Shown here: piece by piece, positions 1 through 4,844 of the stretch | Numbering within the stretch: the stretch's first letter is position 1 | Layout of the letters: each line of letters opens with the position of its first letter | Origin: Symbiobacteriaceae bacterium | GTDB lineage: Bacteria; Bacillota_E; Symbiobacteriia; Symbiobacteriales; Symbiobacteriaceae | Direction of reading: 5' to 3' | NCBI GenBank assembly: GCA_027356675.1 | Contig: DAHVXO010000046.1 | Location: 1 to 7,627, forward strand | DNA length: 7,627 nucleotides | The notes under the pieces: model-generated | Database searches by the model: none | Seen by the model: the letters and a program-made list of their open reading frames with translations, nothing else | What the model was told of the DNA's origin: nothing | Made by a program: the position numbers and the translations under genes

Positions 1-2
1 GC

Positions 3-1856
3 GCCGGGCGGGTGCGAAAGTATCTGGAGAAGCCGGGTTGGGGCGAAGTCTTCAGTGACACCGTCAGCACCGGCATCTATGTAGTGGAACCATCGGTCCT
101 GGTCGGGGTGCCGCCACGGCGCTCTTACGACTTCAGTCAACATCTGTTCCCGGCCTTACTGCAGATGGATGCGCCCATGTACGGCATGGTGGCCGATGGC
201 TATTGGTGTGATATTGGCGACGCCGGAGCTTATTTGCAGGCGAACCTGGACCTGCTGGCCGGCCAACTGCGCTTCCGGCCGCCGGGGCACGAGGTGGTAC
301 CAGGAGTGTGGGCGGAGGATGAAGTCCCACACGGGCTTACAGTGGATGGTCCGGTGCTGATTGGAGCTGGTTGTGCGTTGGCGCCCGGGACCCGGCTGGA
401 GGGTGGGGTCGTGTTGGGTCCGGGGACTGCGGTGGGGCCGAACGCCATTCTGCGGCGGACCGTCACGTGGGGGGCGGTCCGGATTGGGGCGGGGGCGACG
501 CTGCTGGGCACCGTGTTGTGCGAGGGCGGGGCGGTCGCCGGTGGCGCCGGTGTGTACGAGGGTGCGGTCATCGGTCCGCACTGCGACGTGGGGGCTCGCG
601 CTACCGTTGCACCGGGGGTGCGGCTGTGGCCCGGCACCGCCGTGCAGCCGGGCGCACGGGTCGATACCACGCTGGTCCAGTCGCCGGTCTGGTCTGGACG
701 CCTCCTGCACCGCGGGGGATTGGTGGGCCGGCTGGGATCGGACCTATTTCCCGAGACCGCCCTGCGGGCGGGCACCGCCTTCGCCTCGGTCCTGGCGGAT
801 CGGGGGCCCCTGGTGGCCGGCTGCGACCCGGGGGCGGCCCCAGACCTGCTCAAGCAGGCCCTGGTCTGCGGTGCCCTGGCGGCGGGCCGGAACGTGGTGG
901 ATATCGGCACGACGGCTTCGCCGGTCACGGAGTATACGATCGCACGTCAGCAAGCGGCCGGCGGCATGCATGTGCGGTGGAGTGGCGACCAGGCCCGGGT
1001 GGTCTTCTACGACGGGCACGGACGCCCGGCCACCCGGGACTTGCAGCGTAAGCTGGAGCAGGCCTGCGCCCGCCAGGACTTCCCCCGGGCGGCGCCTGAG
1101 GCGGCGGGCTCCGTGGAGCGGATGACCCAGGCGCAGTGGCTGTACCTGGAGTTTCTGCAGACGCAGATTGATGTGAAGGCCATTTACAGTGCCGGGATCA
1201 GCGTGGAGATAGAGGGCGAAGCGTGGCCGGCGTTGCGGCGCTGGCTGGAGCGGCTGCGGTGCGATCGTACGGGCGATGTCCTGGACCGGCGGCTACGCAT
1301 CCTGCTAGACCCGCTGGAGGCGGCGTGGCGCCTGGCGGGGTACTCACCCGAGGCGATGCTCTCCCTGGATGTCTGGCTAAGCACCACTGGCGAGTCCGGC
1401 CCGGTGGTCCCCATCCCGGCGACGGCGCCGGGGGCCCTGGAGGCCTTCCTGTTACAGTCAGGGCGCCACCCGGTACGGGTGCGGCAGGCAGACTGGCGGT
1501 CGTGCGACCCGCTGCTGGGCATCGCGCGCCTGCTGGAGTGGATGGCCCTGGAGAACTTGACCGAGGCGGACGTCCTGGACCGCTTGCCTGTGTCCGCCAC
1601 CACGGTCACCATCGTCGCCTGCCCCTGGGAGGCCAAGGGCCGGGTCATGCGCCGCCTGCTGGAGGAGCACGCGGACGCCACGGTGGACCTGGTAGACGGA
1701 CTGCGGGTGCGGGCGGCCGAAGGCTGGGCCCTGCTGCTCCCCGACCCGGATGAGCCGGTCTACCGGGTCTACACGGAGGCGGTGGACCATGACCAGGCGC
1801 AGGCGTTGGCCGTTCGCTATACCCGTCGCTTGGAGGAACTGCTGGCTCAGCCGTAA
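3..1856 (+). CDS. Mannose-1-phosphate guanylyltransferase / phosphomutase-like fusion protein (5' partial)
   Basis: The reading frame is open to the left edge and the first residues (AGRVRKYLEKPGWGEVFSDT) are the interior of a sugar-1-phosphate nucleotidyltransferase, so the GTG at 12 is not the start and roughly 150 N-terminal residues lie outside the window. Counting from that GTG, residues 1-85 are the end of the NTP_transferase domain (SDTVSTGIYVVEP; GYWCDIGDAGAYLQANLDLL). Residues about 95-226 are imperfect hexapeptide repeats of a left-handed beta-helix. Residues about 238-614 resemble the phosphoglucomutase/phosphomannomutase domains, ending with family-typical ACPWEAKGRVMRRLLEE (536-552) and GWALLLPDPDEPVYRVYTEA (571-590). 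Such fusions are annotated as making GDP-mannose or similar sugar nucleotides in the cytoplasm for glycan synthesis; substrate cannot be read from this fragment. The mutase half looks catalytically degenerate (see findings). It ends at TAA just before a strong hairpin. Family assignment is firm; the activity is inferred. Confidence 0.88.
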   Translation, partial: AGRVRKYLEKPGWGEVFSDTVSTGIYVVEPSVLVGVPPRRSYDFSQHLFPALLQMDAPMYGMVADGYWCDIGDAGAYLQANLDLLAGQLRFRPPGHEVVPGVWAEDEVPHGLTVDGPVLIGAGCALAPGTRLEGGVVLGPGTAVGPNAILRRTVTWGAVRIGAGATLLGTVLCEGGAVAGGAGVYEGAVIGPHCDVGARATVAPGVRLWPGTAVQPGARVDTTLVQSPVWSGRLLHRGGLVGRLGSDLFPETALRAGTAFASVLADRGPLVAGCDPGAAPDLLKQALVCGALAAGRNVVDIGTTASPVTEYTIARQQAAGGMHVRWSGDQARVVFYDGHGRPATRDLQRKLEQACARQDFPRAAPEAAGSVERMTQAQWLYLEFLQTQIDVKAIYSAGISVEIEGEAWPALRRWLERLRCDRTGDVLDRRLRILLDPLEAAWRLAGYSPEAMLSLDVWLSTTGESGPVVPIPATAPGALEAFLLQSGRHPVRVRQADWRSCDPLLGIARLLEWMALENLTEADVLDRLPVSATTVTIVACPWEAKGRVMRRLLEEHADATVDLVDGLRVRAAEGWALLLPDPDEPVYRVYTEAVDHDQAQALAVRYTRRLEELLAQP

Positions 1857-1869
1857 CTGGAAACAGCAA

Positions 1870-1897
1870 AACCGTCCTCTGGCGTCAGAGGACGGTT
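1870..1897. terminator. Bidirectional intrinsic terminator hairpin
   Basis: A perfect 12-bp inverted repeat, AACCGTCCTCTG then CAGAGGACGGTT, with a 4-nt loop GCGT lies between two convergent genes: 13 bases after the + strand stop (1854-1856) and 16 bases from the - strand methyltransferase stop (1914-1916). On the - strand the stem runs into TTTT followed by GCTGTTT; on the + strand it runs into TT, GGC, GTTT. The placement and symmetry suggest it stops transcription from both sides, more convincingly for the - strand because of the longer T tract. Confidence 0.85.
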
Positions 1898-1913
1898 GGC
1901 GTTTCAGTGGACC

Positions 1914-2543
1914 TTACGGCACCAAGTTGTTCATCGTATCCACGGTCTCCGCTGCACCCTTGGTCTTGTAGAACTTCAGCCCGTAGTGGTACGGCCCGAC
2001 ATCGCAGGTGCCCGCCAGGATGAACCCAGAGGCTACGAGCTCTTCCGTGACGTCCTGCTGGTCCACCCGGTGCTCCAGCGGTGGGCCAAATGGCGTCTCC
2101 TCACGCCGCCAGTCTACCACGAGGCAGGTCGAAGCCGGCCGCAGGATCCGCTTGATCTCGCCTAGGAAGTTCGTGGCCGAGTCCACTTCGTGGTAGACGT
2201 TGGCGATCAGGACCACATCCACCGACTCTGTGGGGATGGGGTATTCGTCATTCTCTTCGGCCAGTACAGGCTGCACGTTGGCCAACCCAGCCGCCCCGGC
2301 CCGCTCCTTGAGCTTTGCCAGCATTTCTGCACTGACATCGACGCCGTAGACCACGCCACCAGGCTGTATCTTCTTGGCTGCCTCCACCGTGAACCAGCCC
2401 GGACCACAGCCGATGTCAGCCATGACTGTACTTTGTCCGAGGTTGAGATACTGGAGAATCTGATCCGGGTTGTTCCACTGGGCCCGCTCTTCGGCGGTGA
2501 GCCGGTCCATGTGAGCCGGGTTGAACTTGTGGGCCATCGGCAC
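1914..2543 (-). CDS. Class I SAM-dependent methyltransferase
   Basis: A 209-residue cytoplasmic protein with a Rossmann-fold methyltransferase domain. Motif I is ADIGCGPGW (42-50), the glycine-rich SAM loop; the acidic residue after strand 2 is D69 in YGVDVS; a motif IV-like strand is DVVLIANVYHEV (109-120). The N-terminal MAHKFNPAHMDRL segment is typical of a widespread family of UbiE/Methyltransf_11-like proteins in Firmicutes and archaea. The acceptor substrate is unknown and nothing here identifies it. The start is taken as GTG at 2543 (VPMAHKF), 5 bases after AAGGAGG (2549-2555); an ATG two codons later (2535-2537), 11 bases from the same site, is an equally reasonable start and matches the usual N-terminus MAHKFNP. 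It is transcribed alone, divergently from the thioesterase, and ends at a bidirectional terminator. No convincing promoter is seen in its 100-bp upstream gap. Confidence 0.9.
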   Translation of the reverse strand: MPMAHKFNPAHMDRLTAEERAQWNNPDQILQYLNLGQSTVMADIGCGPGWFTVEAAKKIQPGGVVYGVDVSAEMLAKLKERAGAAGLANVQPVLAEENDEYPIPTESVDVVLIANVYHEVDSATNFLGEIKRILRPASTCLVVDWRREETPFGPPLEHRVDQQDVTEELVASGFILAGTCDVGPYHYGLKFYKTKGAAETVDTMNNLVP

Positions 2544-2548
2544 GAATG

Positions 2549-2555
2549 CCTCCTT
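2549..2555 (-). promoter_or_regulatory. Ribosome binding site of the methyltransferase
   Basis: AAGGAGG on the - strand is a near-perfect anti-16S match. It lies 5 bases before the GTG at 2543 and 11 bases before the ATG at 2537, so it establishes the start region but does not decide between these two codons. Confidence 0.7.
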
Positions 2556-2645
2556 CTGCTCCTGGACCTATTGTGCCCCTCACGGGCAGGATTGTGTACC
2601 TTTGAGACGAAGATGACCGGGAGACTGAGACGGGGGCGGTAAAAA

Positions 2646-3038
2646 ATGACTTTGGCGCCGGGGCTGGTCGGTGAAGCGGAAACGATCGTTACTGAGGCGA
2701 ACATGGCATCAGCCGTGGGGAGCGGCGGGGTAGATGTCTTCTCCACACCCATGCTGATCGCCCTGATGGAGGCGGCCGCCTTTCGGGCAGTCCAACCCTA
2801 CTTGAAGACCGGGGAAACCACCGTCGGCACTGTGGTCAATGTACAGCACCTCGCGGCCACGCCCGGCGGCATGACGGTCCGGGCCGTCGCCCACTTGCAG
2901 GAGGTGCACGGGAAGCGACTGGTCTACCGTGTGGAGGCCTTCGATGAGAAGGAGAAGGTGGGCGAGGGACAGCACGAACGCTTCATCGTAAACCTTGAGC
3001 GCTTCAGCGCGCGCGTCGTACAAAAAGGGTTGTCTTAA
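2646..3038 (+). CDS. FlK-type hotdog-fold acyl-CoA thioesterase
   Basis: A 130-residue single-domain protein of the predicted thioesterase family that includes fluoroacetyl-CoA thioesterase FlK. Visible family features are VFSTPMLIALMEAAA (31-45), HLAATPGG (68-75), and GEGQHERFIVNLERF (106-120). The FlK catalytic residues Thr42, Glu50 and His76 correspond to T34, E42 and H68 here, with identical spacing (8 and 26 residues), so acyl-CoA or acyl-thioester hydrolysis in the cytoplasm is likely. The segment before T34 is about 8 residues shorter than in FlK and lacks the FlK lid phenylalanines, so fluoroacetyl-CoA is probably not the substrate; the real acyl group is unknown. The ATG at 2646 follows AAAAA and a poor purine-rich GGGGGCGG site. 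It is divergent from the methyltransferase, and leuB begins 51 bases after its stop, so limited read-through into leuB is possible. No terminator follows it. Confidence 0.85.
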   Translation: MTLAPGLVGEAETIVTEANMASAVGSGGVDVFSTPMLIALMEAAAFRAVQPYLKTGETTVGTVVNVQHLAATPGGMTVRAVAHLQEVHGKRLVYRVEAFDEKEKVGEGQHERFIVNLERFSARVVQKGLS

Positions 3039-3059
3039 GCGATTGACCCATGCTACAAT
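3030..3059 (+). promoter_or_regulatory. Probable sigma-A promoter of leuB (extended -10)
   Basis: TTGTCT (3030-3035), an 18-bp spacer and TACAAT (3054-3059) preceded by TG one base upstream (TGCTACAAT) make an extended -10 promoter. Transcription would begin near 3066, giving a leader of about 24 nt before the leuB start. The -35 lies within the last codons of the thioesterase gene. TTGACC at 3043-3048 looks more like a consensus -35 but is only 5 bases from this -10, so it is not its partner. Prediction from sequence only. Confidence 0.55.
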
Positions 3060-3075
3060 CCTCAACAATATGCGC

Positions 3076-3082
3076 AGGAGGG
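3076..3082 (+). promoter_or_regulatory. Ribosome binding site that fixes the leuB start
   Basis: AGGAGGG sits 7 bases before ATG 3090 but only 1 base before ATG 3084. The first spacing is normal and the second is too tight for initiation, so the downstream ATG is preferred. Confidence 0.8.
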
Positions 3083-3089
3083 TATGATT

Positions 3090-4193
3090 ATGGCGGTACC
3101 AACATTTTCTGTTGCCTGTTTGCCGGGTGATGGCATCGGGCCAGAAGTCGTCTCTGAGGCCATGCGCGTGTTGGACGCAGTGGCGACCAAGTACGGCTTT
3201 GCGTTGGAGTACCAGACGGTCCTGGCGGGCGGAGTAGCGTATGATGCGACTGGCACGCCCTTCCCCGACGCCACCCGGGACGCTTGCGACGCAGCCGATG
3301 CCATCCTCTTTGGAGCAGTTGGTGGTCCGGTTTACGATAATCTAGCGTGGGACAAGCGCCCCGAGGCGGCGCTACTCGCCATTCGCAAACGGTACGACCT
3401 GTTTGCCAACTTGCGGCCGATCCTGCTCTACCCGCCCCTGAAGGATGCCTCGCCGCTGAAGAACGAGATCATCGCCGGCGGCGTGGATTTCCTGATTCTG
3501 CGGGAACTCGTGGGTGGGATCTACTTTGGCGAGCCCCGGGGTATCGAGACCATGGCGGATGGGACCCGGCGGGGCATCAACACGGAGGTCTACACCGACA
3601 AGGAGATCGAGCGCCTTGTCCGTCTGGGCTTCCAGGCCGCCCGCGGCCGCCGCAAGAAGGTGACCTCCGTCGACAAGGCCAACGTGATGGAGTCCGGCCG
3701 CCTCTGGCGCAACGTGGTCGATGAAGTGGGCCGCGACTTTCCTGACGTGCAGGTGGAGCACTTGCTCGCCGATAATGCCGCCATGCAGATCCTGCGGCGC
3801 CCGGGCGACTTCGATGTGATGGTGGCCTCCAACCTGTTCGGCGACTTCCTCTCCGATGAGGCGGCCATGCTGACCGGCTCGATCGGGTTGCTGCCCTCTG
3901 CTTCGTTGGGGTCGGTGCTGAACCGGGTCGGCCTGCCCAAGGGGTTTTACGAACCGATTCACGGCTCGGCCCCGGACATCGCAGGCAAGGGCGTGGCAAA
4001 TCCGCTGGCAACCATCCTGTGTGCCGCTATGATGCTGCGGCACTCGATGGGCCTGGAGGGTGCCGCTCGGGCCATGGAGTTGGCTGTAGCCGCCGTCCTG
4101 GAGGCTGGGCTGCGCACCGGGGACACCCGGGGGCCGGGGACCACAGTCCTGGGGACCCGGGAGATGGGCGCCGAGATCCTCAAGCGAATTTAG
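3090..4193 (+). CDS. leuB: 3-isopropylmalate dehydrogenase
   Basis: LeuB oxidises (2R,3S)-3-isopropylmalate with NAD+ and the product decarboxylates to 2-oxoisocaproate, the third step of leucine synthesis in the cytoplasm. The 367 residues are full length for the family. Motifs in order: LPGDGIGPEV (11-20); LLAIRK and FANLRP, with substrate-binding R99 and R109; LRELVGGIYFGEPRG (137-151) with R138 and catalytic Y145; VDKANVMESGRLWR (194-207) with catalytic K196; LLADNAAMQ with D228; NLFGDFLSDEAAM with metal ligands D252 and D256; and EPIHGSAPDIAGKGVANP (288-305), the NAD-binding segment, where D296 fits NAD rather than NADP specificity. The LREL(V/T)GGIYFG sequence separates it from isocitrate and tartrate dehydrogenases. 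ATG 3084 is also in frame but lies too close to the ribosome binding site. No leuA, leuC or leuD is adjacent, and the short leader leaves no room for a T-box or leader peptide. Its stop codon overlaps that of the convergent lipoprotein gene. Confidence 0.97.
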   Translation: MAVPTFSVACLPGDGIGPEVVSEAMRVLDAVATKYGFALEYQTVLAGGVAYDATGTPFPDATRDACDAADAILFGAVGGPVYDNLAWDKRPEAALLAIRKRYDLFANLRPILLYPPLKDASPLKNEIIAGGVDFLILRELVGGIYFGEPRGIETMADGTRRGINTEVYTDKEIERLVRLGFQAARGRRKKVTSVDKANVMESGRLWRNVVDEVGRDFPDVQVEHLLADNAAMQILRRPGDFDVMVASNLFGDFLSDEAAMLTGSIGLLPSASLGSVLNRVGLPKGFYEPIHGSAPDIAGKGVANPLATILCAAMMLRHSMGLEGAARAMELAVAAVLEAGLRTGDTRGPGTTVLGTREMGAEILKRI

Positions 4194-4639
4194 CGATCAA
4201 AGGGGACGCCTTCCAGCGTTTGATGATTCGCAAGTTTCCATTCGCCGTTCACGGGCTGGAACTTGAACCGGACCGTATCGGTACGCCCCCCTTGATTGAA
4301 CTGAACGATCGCGGTCGCCTCGGACTTGGAGGCCTTCTCAACCTTCAATACCGAGCCATTGGCTTTCCAGGGGATCTGGGGCTGTTTGCCCGCCATCTTG
4401 TCGGCCAGGAAGCTGTCCAGCCACTGCTTCTCGATGCCTGTGACGTACATACTGGGGTCCGACCAGTTGAAGCGCAGGGCCTGCTCATAGCCCCAGAGGA
4501 TATCCACTGCGGCAGAGTCCGTTAAGGCCGGTGGGGTCGGTCCCGCCGGACCCTTCTGCGGTGACGAGCAGGCTGACAGCGCCAGGAGAATCAGTAAGAG
4601 TGCTGCGGCCGGTCCGGTGGCCCGCGAAAGGCGCCTCAC
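4190..4639 (-). CDS. Small lipoprotein, possibly NTF2-like fold
   Basis: The 149-residue product begins with a type II signal peptide: basic MRRLSR, hydrophobic core at about residues 10-22 and lipobox LSAC with lipidated Cys24. It is therefore predicted to be anchored to the outer face of the cytoplasmic membrane. A short Ser/Gly/Pro-rich linker (25-38) precedes a domain of about 110 residues. The last third, alternating polar and hydrophobic strands (KSEATAIVQFNQ; TDTVRFKFQPVNGEWKL), resembles the closing strands of NTF2-like/SnoaL-type lipoproteins such as the DUF4878 group; that fold is an inference. No catalytic motif is seen and I do not recognise a specific function. The start is GTG at 4639, 8 bases after AAGGAGGG (4647-4654). 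It has its own predicted promoter and appears monocistronic. It converges on leuB with overlapping stop codons (TAA at 4192-4190). Confidence 0.82.
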   Translation of the reverse strand: MRRLSRATGPAAALLLILLALSACSSPQKGPAGPTPPALTDSAAVDILWGYEQALRFNWSDPSMYVTGIEKQWLDSFLADKMAGKQPQIPWKANGSVLKVEKASKSEATAIVQFNQGGRTDTVRFKFQPVNGEWKLANHQTLEGVPFDR

Positions 4640-4646
4640 CCGGTGT

Positions 4647-4654
4647 CCCTCCTT
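4647..4654 (-). promoter_or_regulatory. Ribosome binding site that supports the lipoprotein GTG start
   Basis: AAGGAGGG on the - strand lies at near-ideal spacing (about 8 bases) from GTG 4639, which places the basic residues and hydrophobic core of the signal peptide directly at the N-terminus. Confidence 0.75.
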
Positions 4655-4672
4655 GAAAGCACGTTACCCCCA

Positions 4673-4701
4673 ATTGTAGTGCGGCGGCCGCGATACGTCC
4701 A
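4673..4701 (-). promoter_or_regulatory. Probable sigma-A promoter of the lipoprotein gene
   Basis: On the - strand TGGACG (4701-4696), a 17-bp spacer and TACAAT (4678-4673) match 4/6 and 5/6 of the vegetative consensus with ideal spacing. A start near 4666 would leave a leader of about 27 nt carrying the AAGGAGGG site. The -10 hexamer is identical to that proposed for leuB. Prediction from sequence only. Confidence 0.5.
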
Positions 4702-4721
4702 CACCTCGGAACATTCATGAA

Positions 4722-4745
4722 GGGCAGCGCCTTGCGACGCTGCCC
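4722..4745 (-). terminator. Hairpin, probable terminator of the DUF4912-GH57 operon
   Basis: GGGCAGCG (4722-4729) and CGCTGCCC (4738-4745) form a perfect 8-bp GC-rich stem with an 8-nt loop. Read on the - strand it comes about 100 bases after the GH57 stop and is followed by TTCATGAATGTT, a poor T tract, so termination may be inefficient or factor-assisted. It sits upstream of the predicted lipoprotein promoter, consistent with a boundary between two transcription units. The rest of 4746-4844 also holds a weak GGGGC/GCCCC hairpin near 4765-4785 and no gene. Confidence 0.45.
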
Positions 4746-4844
4746 CCCTTTCACATGGAGCCGGGGGGCATGCCTTGGCCCCGATCTCCAAGCCTTCCTT
4801 CACCAAACATTACGGCTCCGGTGCTGAAATGTTCGGACTTCGCA

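Noticed and set aside
12..14. GTG at 12 as the start of the first gene
   Set aside because: Upstream codons are in frame and continue the nucleotidyltransferase sequence; the gene is cut by the window edge.
230..928. Long - strand open frame (232 codons) opposite the beta-helix region
   Set aside because: Its Pro/Arg/Ala/Thr-rich product with no recognisable domain is the antisense shadow of a GC-rich coding sequence whose + strand frame has clear family motifs.
2646..3038. Fluoroacetate resistance function for the thioesterase
   Set aside because: The lid segment with its phenylalanines that gives FlK its specificity is absent, and no fluorometabolite genes are nearby.
3084..3092. ATG 3084 as the leuB start
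   Set aside because: It is only one base from AGGAGGG, whereas ATG 3090 is 7 bases away and gives the usual LeuB N-terminus.
3372..4043. - strand open frame of 223 codons opposite leuB
   Set aside because: Antisense shadow of leuB; the composition and lack of motifs do not support a gene.
4119..4156. Three GGGGAC repeats near the 3' end of leuB
   Set aside because: They encode the conserved C-terminal segment (RTGDTRGPGTTVLGTRE) and follow codon bias; irregular spacing gives no reason to see a regulatory repeat.
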